Positions 1 through 9,756 of a DNA stretch of 64,000 nt are shown piece after piece. The notes under the pieces were generated by a model. That model saw only the letters and a program-made list of their open reading frames with translations, did not search any database and was not told the DNA's origin. The DNA is from Hyphomicrobium_A sp963817485. GTDB taxonomy: Bacteria > Pseudomonadota > Alphaproteobacteria > Rhizobiales > Hyphomicrobiaceae. The DNA lies in NCBI GenBank assembly GCA_963817485.1, contig CAWFOR010000016.1, positions 62,001 through 126,000 of the forward strand, written 5' to 3'. Made by a program: the position numbers and the translations under genes. The first letter of the stretch is position 1; each line of letters opens with the position of its first letter.

Positions 1-1314
1 GGCGCCGAGGAACTGGCGCATGCCCTCCAGGTCCTTGTTGGCCGCGAGCAGGTCGATCTTATCGGGCGTGTCGATGCCGTAGTAGTCGGGGTGCGTGATC
101 GGCGGCGAGGCGATGCGCATGTGCACCTCGCGGGCGCCGGCCTCGTACATGAGCTGCACGATTTTCTTCGAGGTGGTGCCGCGCACGACGCTGTCGTCGA
201 CGAGCACGATGCGGTTGCCGCGGATGACGCTGGCATTCGCCGAATGCTTGAGCTTGACGCCGAGCGCGCGGATACGCTGCTCCGGCTCGATGAAGGTGCG
301 CCCGATGTAGTGGTTGCGGATGATGCCGAGCTCGAAGGGGACGTCGGAGGCTTGCGCAAAGCCAATTGCCGCCGGCACCCCCGAGTCGGGGATCGGCACG
401 ATCACGTCGGCGCCCGGGGCCGGAGCCTCGCGCGCCAGCTGCACGCCCATCTGCTTGCGGATGTCGTAGACGGTACGCCCGTTGATGACGGAGTCGGGCC
501 GCGCGAAATAGATGTACTCGAAGATGCAGGGCCGCGCCGGGCGCATGGGGAAGGGGCGATGGCTTTCGAGGCCGGCTTCGGTGATGACGACGACCTCGCC
601 ATTCTCCACCTCGCGCAGGAACTCCGCGCCGACCATGTCGAGCGCGCAGGTCTCGGAGGCGAGCACGTAGGAGGAGCCGAGCCGGCCAATGACGAGCGGG
701 CGGATGCCGACGGGATCGCGCGCGCCGATCAGCATCTCGTTGGTCAGACACACGAGCGCATAGGCGCCTTCGATCTGGCGCAGCGCTTCCACGAAGCGCT
801 CGACGATGCGGCGCTTCTGCGAGCGCGACAGGAGATGCAGGATGACCTCGGTATCGGAGGTCGACTGGCAGATGGCGCCGGAGGAGATGAGCTCTTGGCG
901 CAGGGTGAGGGCGTTCGTGAGGTTGCCGTTGTGGGCGACGGCGAAGCCGCCGGTGTCGATATCGGCAAACAGCGGCTGCACGTTGCGCAGGACGGGATCG
1001 CCGCAGGTCGAATAGCGATTGTGGCCGATGGCGATGTGGCCCTGCAGGCGCTGGATGACGCTGGCGCGGCTGAAGTTGTCGCCGACGAGGCCCATGCGGC
1101 GCTCGGAGTGAAACTGCCGGCCGTCGTAGGCGACGATGCCGCAGGCTTCCTGTCCGCGATGCTGGAGGGCGTGTAGGCCGAGCGCGGCGATGGCGGCGGC
1201 GTCGGGGTGCCCAAAAACACCAAAGACCCCGCATTCCTCGCGGAGTCTGTCGTCGTCGTGGCGCGAGGGAGCCGGATCGCCCCGTTGCACGTCCGCTTCG
1301 AGCCGAAGAGTCAT
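1..1314 (-). CDS. purF: Amidophosphoribosyltransferase (3' end cut by window edge)
   Basis: First enzyme of de novo purine synthesis: glutamine plus PRPP to phosphoribosylamine, in the cytosol. The start ATG at 1314 follows a strong GGGAGGTG ribosome site. A 27-residue leader precedes EECGVFGVFG, so Cys28 is the expected N-terminal nucleophile after self-cleavage, as in the Bacillus-type enzyme. GHNRYST and HNGNLTN of the glutaminase domain follow, then CIFEYIYFARPDS, whose Cys matches one of the [4Fe-4S] ligands of the Bacillus enzyme, and the PRPP-binding motif IVLVDDSVVRGTTS. 438 codons are present; the C-terminal part, with the remaining cluster cysteines, lies outside. It is downstream of cvpA on the same strand, the classic cvpA-purF pairing. 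Confidence 0.96.
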   Translation of the reverse strand, partial: MTLRLEADVQRGDPAPSRHDDDRLREECGVFGVFGHPDAAAIAALGLHALQHRGQEACGIVAYDGRQFHSERRMGLVGDNFSRASVIQRLQGHIAIGHNRYSTCGDPVLRNVQPLFADIDTGGFAVAHNGNLTNALTLRQELISSGAICQSTSDTEVILHLLSRSQKRRIVERFVEALRQIEGAYALVCLTNEMLIGARDPVGIRPLVIGRLGSSYVLASETCALDMVGAEFLREVENGEVVVITEAGLESHRPFPMRPARPCIFEYIYFARPDSVINGRTVYDIRKQMGVQLAREAPAPGADVIVPIPDSGVPAAIGFAQASDVPFELGIIRNHYIGRTFIEPEQRIRALGVKLKHSANASVIRGNRIVLVDDSVVRGTTSKKIVQLMYEAGAREVHMRIASPPITHPDYYGIDTPDKIDLLAANKDLEGMRQFLGA

Positions 1315-1473
1315 GGTCACCTCCCGCTGGTGGCCTGCCGCTGCCCGACGAAGGTACTTTTCCGTTAACGCTCGCAGGTGCACGCCGGTCACATCTGCCG
1401 CGCCCCCGGCACGTGACACAAATATGATCTTTTGCCGGCGCTTCAAGCGCTAATTCGTCGCCCCCGGCCTTTT

Positions 1474-2043
1474 TCAGGGGGCCTGTTGTTCCTCCGGCGG
1501 CTGAGCGGGCTGCTCGCCGGGCGGTGCCGTCAACGAGGATGGCAGGTGCGATTCGAGCACCGAGCGCAGCGTATCCCCGGTCGCCTTGATATAAGGCAGC
1601 GACTTTGCTTCGCGCACCCATGGGAAATGCGTGTTCGGATCGGGGAAGAACGCCTCGTAGAACATGTAGGGGACGACGATGAGGATGAAGCCGCGCAGCA
1701 CGCCGAAAATGAACCCGAGCACGCGGTCGATCATGCCGATGCGGCTGTCGAGAATCGCGTCCGAGATGCGTGCTGTGATGAGATGCACCACGATGAGCAC
1801 GATGAGAAAGATGACGGCGCCGACCACGATCTGCGCGACCGCGACCTGCGTGCCCATCTGCTGCGCCAGATCCTGGGCGACCGGCTTGTGGTAAATGACG
1901 AAATAGAGAACCGCGGCAGCAGCTATGACCCAGGAGACGATCGACAGCATCTCGCGCGCAAAGCCGCGGTACATCGCCAGCAGGCCGGAGATGAAGCACA
2001 CGGCAAGCAGCGCGGCGTCGAGATAGGTGATCGGTCCCAGCAT
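1474..2043 (-). CDS. cvpA: CvpA family membrane protein
   Basis: 189-residue inner-membrane protein of the CvpA (colicin V production) family. Four hydrophobic segments can be seen at about residues 8-24, 30-50, 68-92 and 105-125, with the family-typical FAREML after the second-helix entry and DRVLGFIFGVLRG before the last helix. The tail after residue 135 is soluble and ends Pro/Gln/Glu-rich. In Escherichia coli the gene is needed for colicin V export and precedes purF, as here; the molecular role is not settled. It lies 48 bases after radA and 159 bases before purF, so radA-cvpA-purF may be co-transcribed. Confidence 0.92.
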   Translation of the reverse strand: MLGPITYLDAALLAVCFISGLLAMYRGFAREMLSIVSWVIAAAAVLYFVIYHKPVAQDLAQQMGTQVAVAQIVVGAVIFLIVLIVVHLITARISDAILDSRIGMIDRVLGFIFGVLRGFILIVVPYMFYEAFFPDPNTHFPWVREAKSLPYIKATGDTLRSVLESHLPSSLTAPPGEQPAQPPEEQQAP

Positions 2044-2091
2044 GATTGCCCCGGATTTTCGCAGCTCAATAAAGGCTTCGGCCGCAGCTTG

Positions 2092-3471
<1,380 letters not shown>

Positions 3472-3477
3472 GCCCGA

Positions 3478-4662
3478 TCAGTTCGCCTCGTCGAGATAGA
3501 TGCGGTGGAAGCGCGGTCCGAGCCGCGTCAGCACCTCATAGCCGATGGTCTTGGCGCTTATACCCACGCTCTCGATGGGCAGCTCGGGCGCGACGAGATC
3601 GGCCCAGTCGCCGCGCGTAGGCGCATGCTCTCCGAGGTCCGTCACGTCGACGGTGATGAGGTCCATGGACACGCGGCCAATGATAGGCGCGCGTCTGCCG
3701 CCGATCAGCACCGCGCCGCCGGGCGCGTCGTTGGTTGCGCTGGCGTGGCGGAACACGCCGTCGGCGTAGCCGGCGGCGATGGTGGCGATGCGGCGCGCTG
3801 AAGTTGCGTGATAGCTCGCCGAATAGCCGATGCGCCCGCCTGCGGGCACGTCGTGCACCTGCAGGATGCGTGCGCTGACGCGAACGACCGGACGCACCGG
3901 CATGACGCGCTGGGGTGCTGCCTGGCCGCCATAGAGCGCGTAGCCGGGGCGCACGAGATCGAAGTGGAACGCGGGGCCGAGCATCAGGCCGTCGGAGGCG
4001 GCAAGGCTCGAGCGCGTCGGGGGGAGCTGCGCGCGCAGCCGCGTGAAGGTATCGAGCTGCTCCTGGTTCATCGGATGGCCGGCCTCGTCGGCACAGGCGA
4101 GGTGGCTCATGACGAGGGCGAGCTCGAGCTGGCGCAAGAGTACGGTGTCGCCCGCAAGACGAGCGACCTCGCCAGCATGCAGGCCGAGGCGGTTGAGGCC
4201 GGTGTCGAGCTGCAGCGCCGCGGGCGGGGCGCGGCGCGCACCCGCGCCGAGCGAGACCCAGGCGCGAATCTCATCGAGGCTCGAGAGCACGGGAATCGCG
4301 CACAGGTTCGCCACGTGCTTCTCGGTGCGCGGCAGCAGCCCGTCGAGGATGAAGATGGCGGCGCCGGGCGCCAGTGCGCGGGCGCTGTGCGCCTCCTCCA
4401 GCGTCGCCACGAAGAACGTGCGGCAGCCGGCATCGAGCAGCGCCGGGATCACACGCGCGGCGCCGAGGCCGTAGGCGTCAGCCTTGACCACAGCCGCGCA
4501 TTCGGCCGGCGCCACATGGCGTGCGAGCGCGCGCCAGTTTGCGCGCACCTGCGTGAGGTCGATGGTGATGACGCCGGTTGCCCCTGCGGGCACGTCCGCA
4601 ACGCGCGGCGCCGGCTTTTCGGCGTCGGCGTGTGGCGTCGGGCGGACGTGAATGTCGTGCAC
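3478..4662 (-). CDS. alr: Alanine racemase
   Basis: PLP enzyme converting L- to D-alanine for peptidoglycan. I place the start at GTG 4662, because it has GGGGAGA seven bases upstream and gives a normal 394-residue protein; the open frame continues upstream, but it would overlap the end of dnaB and that part carries no family similarity. The PLP lysine is in VVKADAYGLG (Lys60), the fold-III barrel ends with the catalytic tyrosine region RIGYSASYHAT, and FRHASATNDAPGGAVLIGG plus SMDLITVDVT match the C-terminal beta domain. It sits between dnaB and radA as in many Hyphomicrobiales. Confidence 0.93.
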   Translation of the reverse strand: MHDIHVRPTPHADAEKPAPRVADVPAGATGVITIDLTQVRANWRALARHVAPAECAAVVKADAYGLGAARVIPALLDAGCRTFFVATLEEAHSARALAPGAAIFILDGLLPRTEKHVANLCAIPVLSSLDEIRAWVSLGAGARRAPPAALQLDTGLNRLGLHAGEVARLAGDTVLLRQLELALVMSHLACADEAGHPMNQEQLDTFTRLRAQLPPTRSSLAASDGLMLGPAFHFDLVRPGYALYGGQAAPQRVMPVRPVVRVSARILQVHDVPAGGRIGYSASYHATSARRIATIAAGYADGVFRHASATNDAPGGAVLIGGRRAPIIGRVSMDLITVDVTDLGEHAPTRGDWADLVAPELPIESVGISAKTIGYEVLTRLGPRFHRIYLDEAN

Positions 4663-4730
4663 GGGACGTCTCCCCGAGAAGCCGAATAGGCCTCTCTCTG
4701 TAGCGGAGAATCGCGGTGCAAACGAGGCCG

Positions 4731-6242
4731 TTATCGGATGTAGTCGGGGGTCTGGTGGTGGCGCTCCAGGTTGGAAAACCTCGTGAATTGACCTTCGAAC
4801 GCCAGCTGCACGCTGCCCGTGGGGCCGTGGCGTTGCTTGCCGATGATGACCTCGGCCTTGCCGTGCACGCGGCTCATCTCGTTCATCCATTCCCCGAACT
4901 TGGCATCCGTCTCGTCGGGCTTGCGGCGCTCCACGTAATATTCCTCGCGGAACACGAACATGACGACGTCGGCGTCCTGCTCGATCGAGCCCGACTCGCG
5001 CAAGTCGGACAGCTGGGGCCGCTTGTCGTCGCGTTGCTCGACCTGACGCGAGAGCTGGGAGAGCGCGATGATCGGGACGTTGAGCTCCTTGGCGAGGGCC
5101 TTGAGGCCCGTGGTGATCTCGGAGACCTCCTGCACGCGGCCATCGCTCAAGCGCTTGTGGCCGGTCAGGAGCTGCAGGTAGTCGACGACGAGGAGCCCGA
5201 GGCCTTTCTGGCGCTTCAGCTTGCGCGCACGCGCGGCGAGCTGGGCGATCGAAATACCGCCGGTCTGATCGATGTAGAGCGGAATTTGGCTCATCGTCTG
5301 CGAGACGAGCACGAGCTTGGCAAATTCGTCTTCTTTGATCATGCCGCGGCGGATCTTCTCCGAAGAGACCTCGGTCTGCTCGGAGAGGATGCGGGTGGCA
5401 AGCTGCTCGGCCGACATTTCGAGCGAGAAGAAGCCGACGATGGCGCCGTCGACGGTCTTGTCGGAGCCGTCGGTTTGCCGCTCAACCCTGTGCTGCTTGG
5501 CGATGTTGTAGGCAATGTTGGTCGCGAGCGCGGTCTTGCCCATCGAAGGGCGCCCGGCGAGGATGATGAGGTCTGACGGCTGCAGGCCGCCGAGCTTGGC
5601 GTCGAGATCGGTCAGGCCGGTCGCAAGGCCCGAAAGGTGGCCCGAGCGCTGGAACGCGGCGTTCGCCATGTCGATGGCGTTGGTGAGGGCTGAGCCGAAG
5701 CCCAGGAAGCCCTGGCCGTACTTGCGCTGCTCGGCGAGATCGTAGAGCCGCGTCTCCGCTTCCTGGATCTGCGTCTGCGGCGTGAAGTCGACGGGGCTGT
5801 CGTAGGCACCCGTGACCATGTCCTCGCCGATGATGATGAGCGCGCGGCGCGTGGCGAGGTCGTAGACGGTGCGGCCGTAGTCCTCGGCGTTGATGATGGT
5901 GGTCGCGTTGGCGGCGAGCGTGCCGAGGTACTGCGGCACCGTCAGATTGGGCGAGATCGGCTCGGCCCGCTCGAAGAACGTGCGCAGCGTAATCGGGGTC
6001 GCGTTCTTGCCGGCGTGAATGATCTTCGCCGCCGTCTCGAAGATCTGCTGGTGCAGCGGATCAAAGAAATGGTGCGGCTCCAGGAACGACGACACCCGGT
6101 CCATCGCCTCGTTGTTGACGAGGATGGCGCCGAGCAAAGCCTGCTCGGCCTCCAGGTTGTGCGGGGCTTGCCGGAACGGGACGGCGTCATCGGCGGAGGC
6201 CGACTTGAGCCGGTCGGAAACGAGGATCGCTTTTTGTGCCAT
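4731..6242 (-). CDS. dnaB: Replicative DNA helicase DnaB
   Basis: 503-residue hexameric 5'-3' helicase of the replication fork. The N-terminal domain begins at PFRQAPHNLEAEQALLGAIL and covers about residues 25-125. The RecA-like C-terminal domain has Walker A in AGRPSMGKTALA, then FSLEMSAEQLATR, Walker B region LLVVDYLQLL and the arginine-finger region QLSRQVEQRDDKRPQ. No intein is present. It lies 128 bases downstream of rplI on the same strand, the usual rpsF-rpsR-rplI-dnaB neighbourhood, and 68 bases before alr. Confidence 0.97.
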   Translation of the reverse strand: MAQKAILVSDRLKSASADDAVPFRQAPHNLEAEQALLGAILVNNEAMDRVSSFLEPHHFFDPLHQQIFETAAKIIHAGKNATPITLRTFFERAEPISPNLTVPQYLGTLAANATTIINAEDYGRTVYDLATRRALIIIGEDMVTGAYDSPVDFTPQTQIQEAETRLYDLAEQRKYGQGFLGFGSALTNAIDMANAAFQRSGHLSGLATGLTDLDAKLGGLQPSDLIILAGRPSMGKTALATNIAYNIAKQHRVERQTDGSDKTVDGAIVGFFSLEMSAEQLATRILSEQTEVSSEKIRRGMIKEDEFAKLVLVSQTMSQIPLYIDQTGGISIAQLAARARKLKRQKGLGLLVVDYLQLLTGHKRLSDGRVQEVSEITTGLKALAKELNVPIIALSQLSRQVEQRDDKRPQLSDLRESGSIEQDADVVMFVFREEYYVERRKPDETDAKFGEWMNEMSRVHGKAEVIIGKQRHGPTGSVQLAFEGQFTRFSNLERHHQTPDYIR

Positions 6243-6370
6243 GCGGCGGAACCTATCCGATTCCGCCCGGGCGCCGTCGAGCCGTCAAGGGGGCTCGTCC
6301 CCGCTATGCACACGGGCGCGCGAATTCGCTTGGCCGGCGCGAATCGGGTGTCCGCGCCGGCCTAAGTGCC

Positions 6371-6961
6371 TCAGGCGCCCTCGCCTTCACTCGGCGCCTC
6401 GCCCTCCGCCGGGGCCGCGCCTTCCTCGAACATCTCGGGGTTGAAGGTCTCGAGCTCGAGCTTCTCCTCCTTGACGACGGTTACGTCCTCGCCGCGCGAC
6501 TGGCGCGTGGCCTCGTCCTCGGAACGGGCGACGTTGAGCGTCACCTTGACGACGACCTCCGGGTGCAGCGCGACACTCGTCTCGTGCAGGCCGAGCTCCT
6601 TGATCGGGCGCTCCATGATGATCTGGCGGCGATCGACGGTGAAGCCGCCGGCGGTGATCACCTCGGCGATGTCGCGCGTCGAGACCGAGCCGTAGAGCTG
6701 GCCGGTATCGCCGGCCGAGCGGATGGCGACGAAGGTCTTTCCGGCGAGCTTCCCGGCGACGGCCTCGGCCTCCTTCTTCAGCTCGAGGTTGTTCGCCTCG
6801 AGCTGGTGGCGCTGGGACTCGAAGTGCTTGCGGTTTTCCTCCGTTGCCCGCAGTGCCTTCTTCTGCGGCAGGAGGAAGTTGCGCGCAAAGCCGTCCTTCA
6901 CGTTGACGACGTCGCCCATCTGGCCGAGGCGGCCGATGCGCTGAAGCAGAATGACTTGCAT
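6371..6961 (-). CDS. rplI: 50S ribosomal protein L9
   Basis: 196-residue L9, which binds 23S rRNA at the base of the L1 stalk. The start ATG at 6961 has AAGGAG at the right distance; the open frame runs further upstream but has no L9 similarity there. The N-terminal domain MQVILLQRIGRLGQMGDVV and the KDGFARNFLLPQKKAL linker are textbook. The protein is longer than the usual 148 residues: after the C-terminal domain it carries an acidic Ala/Glu/Gly tail (AAPAEGEAPSEGEGA), as is common in Alphaproteobacteria. Confidence 0.96.
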   Translation of the reverse strand: MQVILLQRIGRLGQMGDVVNVKDGFARNFLLPQKKALRATEENRKHFESQRHQLEANNLELKKEAEAVAGKLAGKTFVAIRSAGDTGQLYGSVSTRDIAEVITAGGFTVDRRQIIMERPIKELGLHETSVALHPEVVVKVTLNVARSEDEATRQSRGEDVTVVKEEKLELETFNPEMFEEGAAPAEGEAPSEGEGA

Positions 6962-6995
6962 GGGGATGCTCCTTCTTTCTCTCGATGTTCGGATG

Positions 6996-7952
6996 TCAGG
7001 ATTTCGGCGGGGCGCTGCTCGGGGCAGGCGGCTTGCGGATGGGCCAGACGGCATCGGCGAGGCCGAGAAGGGCAAGGCCGAGCGAGGCGAGCGTGTTCAC
7101 GACAAAGAGGGTGAGGTAGAGGCCCCAAAGCGCGAAGGGGCGCCAGGAGTGCCCCCGCGTCACGTAGTGGACGACAGCAAGGCCCAGGAGCACGTAGGCG
7201 AAGAATAACGGACCCGCGAAGCCCGAGCCGATCAGACCCGGCATGCCGGCAAGGAAGGCTGCGCCTGTCGCCACGGCAAACAAGAGCGGCGTGCCGACGG
7301 GATATGAAATCGCGGCCAGATCCGGCCATGGGCGCTGCAGGCGCCCGGACGCGAGCGTGATGCGTCCGGCGAGCCACATGTTGAAGAGGAGGCTTCCCAT
7401 GGTCGAGATGCCGGAAGCGGCGGGGAGCAGCGCAAGCGCGACCGAGGTTGCCTCGTCGATCTCCTGCGGCCCGAGCACGGGCGCGTCGGGCATCTTCGGT
7501 AGCTCGTTGTTGACGAACTCCTCGAGCAGGCCCCGTAGCGTCGAGCGGAGTTGGTCGACGTCGGCGCCGAGCAGGAAAAGAGTGAGTACCGAGAAGGCGC
7601 CGGCCAGAAGCGCCGCCGCGATCACGATGCGGCCGGCCGGATACCATTCGGTAGCCGCGCCGGTCGTGCGGTTGAGCGAGGCGAGATAGACGAGCACGAT
7701 GGCGGGAACCGCCTGGCTTGCGGCAAATACTACGGCCGCGGCAGCGCTGCCGGCAGCCCACACGATCGCGGTGCCGGCAATTCCGGCGATGACGGCGATC
7801 GTCGGCCCGGCGCCGAATCCCGCGAGGAACAGCGCGAGCGGCGTGAGCAGGAAGAGGAGAAGGCGCGAGAACATCGGGCCCGTGGTCGCCGAGGCGAACA
7901 CAACCGCCGAGACGAATCCGGCGCCAAGCCCGATGAGGAGCGAATACGGCAT
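6996..7952 (-). CDS. DUF2232 (YybS-like) membrane protein
   Basis: 318-residue polytopic membrane protein with about eight hydrophobic segments. Sequence style and its place between rpsR and rplI match the alphaproteobacterial DUF2232/YybS-like family, whose function is unknown. A loop near the middle (PKMPDAPVLGPQEIDEAT) is the longest soluble part and the C-terminus (KPPAPSSAPPKS) is Pro-rich. The start has no clear ribosome site. It probably shares the rpsF-rpsR transcript, although a structured element lies in the 126-base gap before it. Confidence 0.8.
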   Translation of the reverse strand: MPYSLLIGLGAGFVSAVVFASATTGPMFSRLLLFLLTPLALFLAGFGAGPTIAVIAGIAGTAIVWAAGSAAAAVVFAASQAVPAIVLVYLASLNRTTGAATEWYPAGRIVIAAALLAGAFSVLTLFLLGADVDQLRSTLRGLLEEFVNNELPKMPDAPVLGPQEIDEATSVALALLPAASGISTMGSLLFNMWLAGRITLASGRLQRPWPDLAAISYPVGTPLLFAVATGAAFLAGMPGLIGSGFAGPLFFAYVLLGLAVVHYVTRGHSWRPFALWGLYLTLFVVNTLASLGLALLGLADAVWPIRKPPAPSSAPPKS

Positions 7953-8023
7953 TCAGCAGCTGTCCCGCGGTATCGCGGTTAGAGACGGAACGATGTCCGC
8001 CCCAACCTTGTCGTCTTATGCGC

Positions 8024-8071
8024 CCGGGCGGTAGAGCACTCCCTTGGTAAGGGAGAGATCCCGCCGCCCGG
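8024..8071 (+). other. tRNA-Thr(GGT)-like half molecule inside an inverted repeat
   Basis: The bases at 8030-8057 read like the right side of the D arm, the complete anticodon arm and the start of the variable loop of a bacterial tRNA-Thr(GGT). GGTAGAGC is followed by CTCCCTTGGTAAGGGAG, a perfect 5-bp stem with the 7-base loop TTGGTAA, T33 and anticodon GGT. The 5' D-stem half (GCTC), the acceptor stem and the T arm (TTCGA) are all absent. Instead the half molecule is bracketed by CCGGGCGG (8024-8031) and CCGCCCGG (8064-8071), a perfect 8-bp inverted repeat. It is not a working tRNA gene. On the minus strand it would also fold, between rpsR and the DUF2232 gene. Confidence 0.6.
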
Positions 8072-8078
8072 TATTAGC

Positions 8079-8330
8079 TCACTTCAACACGTAAGGCAGC
8101 AGGCCCAAGAAGCGCGAGCGCTTGATCGCCTTGGCGAGCTCGCGCTGCTTCTTGGCGGACACGGCCGTGATGCGGCTCGGCACGATCTTGCCGCGTTCGG
8201 ACACATAACGGCCGAGGAGGCGCACGTCCTTGTAGTCGATCTTCGGCGCATGCTCGCCCGAGAAGGGGCAGGTCTTGCGGCGGCGATGGAACGGCCGGCG
8301 GGCGGGGGCCGGTGTGGCGATCTCGGCCAT
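8079..8330 (-). CDS. rpsR: 30S ribosomal protein S18
   Basis: 83-residue S18, which pairs with S6 on the platform of the small subunit. It shows the family core RRKTCPFSG, IDYKDVRLLGRYVSERGK, VPSRITAVSAKKQRELAKAIKRSRFLGLLPYV. It starts 3 bases after the rpsF stop, so it is translated from the same message. Length and sequence are ordinary. Confidence 0.97.
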   Translation of the reverse strand: MAEIATPAPARRPFHRRRKTCPFSGEHAPKIDYKDVRLLGRYVSERGKIVPSRITAVSAKKQRELAKAIKRSRFLGLLPYVLK

Positions 8331-8333
8331 GGT

Positions 8334-8975
8334 TTAGCTCTCCGAATTCGAATTGCGGTCGGTGCTCGGCGCAGGGCCGGCGGGAGGGGTGTCTCTCGCT
8401 TCGCGCGGGGGGCGAGGCGGACGATCGCCGTCGCGCGGAGGCCGGTCGCCATCACGCGGAGGCCGCGCGCGGAAGGTCGAGCCTTCGCGCTCGCCGCCAC
8501 GGTCGCCACGCGGACCGCCATCGCGATCGCCACGGAAACCTCCGCGGCCGCCACCGCCATCGCGATCGCCGCGGAAGCCGCCACCGCGACCTCCCGGGCC
8601 GCCGCGGCCGCCGAAGCCACCGCGATCTCCACGGTCGCCGCGCTCGTCGCGGTCGCTCTTGCGCATCATCGCCGAGGGCTCGGTCTCGTGCTGCTCCACC
8701 TTCACGGTGAGGAAACGAATGATCTCGGTCGAGATGCCCATGCGGCGCTCCATCTCGGCCACGGCCGCGGGCGGAGCATCGATGTTCAGCAGCGAGAAGT
8801 GCGCCTTGCGGTTCTTCTTGATCTTGTAGGCGAGCGACTTCACGCCCCAATACTCGGACTTGGTGACCTTGCCGCCACCCTGCTCGATGATGTCGGAGTA
8901 TTCCTTGGTGAGGGCCTCGACCTGAGTATTCGAGACGTCCTGGCGCGCCAGGAAGACATGCTCATAAAGAGCCAT
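8334..8975 (-). CDS. rpsF: 30S ribosomal protein S6 with long RG-rich tail
   Basis: S6 of the ribosomal small subunit. Residues 1 to about 98 are the normal S6 fold: MALYEHVFLARQDVS, GGGKVTKSEYWGVKSLAYKIKK and EIIRFLTVKVEQHE. The remaining 110 or so residues are an arginine/glycine/aspartate-rich low-complexity tail with repeats of the type GGFRGDRDGG and PPRDGDRPP, ending in a Ser/Asn-rich stretch. 213 residues is well beyond the 95-160 usual for this family. The operon promoter should lie in 8976-9184; GGAAGAAAGG precedes the start. First gene of the rpsF-rpsR-DUF2232-rplI block. Confidence 0.96.
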   Translation of the reverse strand: MALYEHVFLARQDVSNTQVEALTKEYSDIIEQGGGKVTKSEYWGVKSLAYKIKKNRKAHFSLLNIDAPPAAVAEMERRMGISTEIIRFLTVKVEQHETEPSAMMRKSDRDERGDRGDRGGFGGRGGPGGRGGGFRGDRDGGGGRGGFRGDRDGGPRGDRGGEREGSTFRARPPRDGDRPPRDGDRPPRPPREARDTPPAGPAPSTDRNSNSES

Positions 8976-9184
8976 GTGCGTGGCCTTTCTTCCGTTTCAC
9001 TGCCCCGGCGCAAAGCCCCTTATGGACCTGGATTGGCCCAACAGGTCACCCATGAGAGCGAAGACACCGGGAGCCGGGCGCGTGATGCCCAACCGCCTTG
9101 CAGGCAGCCCCCCGTTCAGCCTCCAGCCGGAGCGGGTAAGGGGCGCTTTATAGCCGATTTTTCAGGGCCGGCAAGGGCCCGGCG

Positions 9185-9610
9185 CTACTTCGGCTTGGGT
9201 TCCAGGCTGGCGGCGTCGATCAGGACGGGCTCGACGTGCCACATGGTATGGGCGCCGAAGAGGGTGCCCTTCACCAAGACGCGCGCCCCGTCCGCCGGCA
9301 AATCGCGCTGGCTCGCCTCGCCCCCGACCTGGAGGCGGCCGACCGGCTTCTCGGTGCCGGTGTTGCCGAAATCGTTGTCGCCTCCCTCTTTGGGTGCATC
9401 GACGCAGATCGGCTGGTCCAGCTCGAGGTAGGTATAGAAGAACTCTCCCTGCGCCTCGTGGTGGCCGGTGCCGGACTTGATCACGCCCTCGATCTCCACC
9501 GGCTCGTTGTAGCTATAGTGAACGGCGGCGTCGCAGGCTCGAGCGGCAACCGCTCGGCCGGCGAACCCCGCCAGAGCCAGGGCAAGAAGAGCATGGACGG
9601 CGACGCGCAT
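9185..9610 (-). CDS. Secreted DUF4431-like protein
   Basis: 141-residue predicted secreted protein. From ATG 9610 it has a signal peptide (MRVAVHALLALALAGFAGRAVA), then a small beta-rich domain with VEIEGVIKSG, YTYLELDQPICVDAP and VLVKGTLFGAHTMWHVEPVLID. This arrangement, a leading cost-like strand, an L-D-x-P-I-C-V segment and a closing H-x-x-PV-x-I strand, resembles the DUF4431 family, whose role is unknown. It is divergent from fabD across a 146-base gap that should hold both promoters. Confidence 0.72.
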   Translation of the reverse strand: MRVAVHALLALALAGFAGRAVAARACDAAVHYSYNEPVEIEGVIKSGTGHHEAQGEFFYTYLELDQPICVDAPKEGGDNDFGNTGTEKPVGRLQVGGEASQRDLPADGARVLVKGTLFGAHTMWHVEPVLIDAASLEPKPK

Positions 9611-9756
9611 TTCGCTGCTCCGGATCAGGTCCCACCCTTGGAAAATAGCACGGGCTATGACGTCGTCGACACCACCCAAGCGCGTTCCCCCGGTGCTTGA
9701 CAGCCGGAGTTCGCCGGTGTTCTTGCGAGCCAAATCGCAAGGAGTGCCGGTCTCGC

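Noticed and set aside
59..1999. Long minus-strand open frame of 646 codons across purF and cvpA
   Set aside because: It is Arg/His/Pro-rich nonsense in a GC-rich genome; purF and cvpA in other frames have clear family motifs.
3478..4890. 470-residue version of alanine racemase
   Set aside because: The extra part overlaps the end of dnaB and lacks similarity; GTG 4662 has a good ribosome site.
8024..8071. Functional tRNA gene
   Set aside because: Acceptor stem, 5' D stem and T arm are missing, so only a half-tRNA element is reported.
8250..9431. 393-codon plus-strand open frame over rpsF and the upstream gap
   Set aside because: It is the reverse reading of the RG-rich tail (Ala/Thr repeats).
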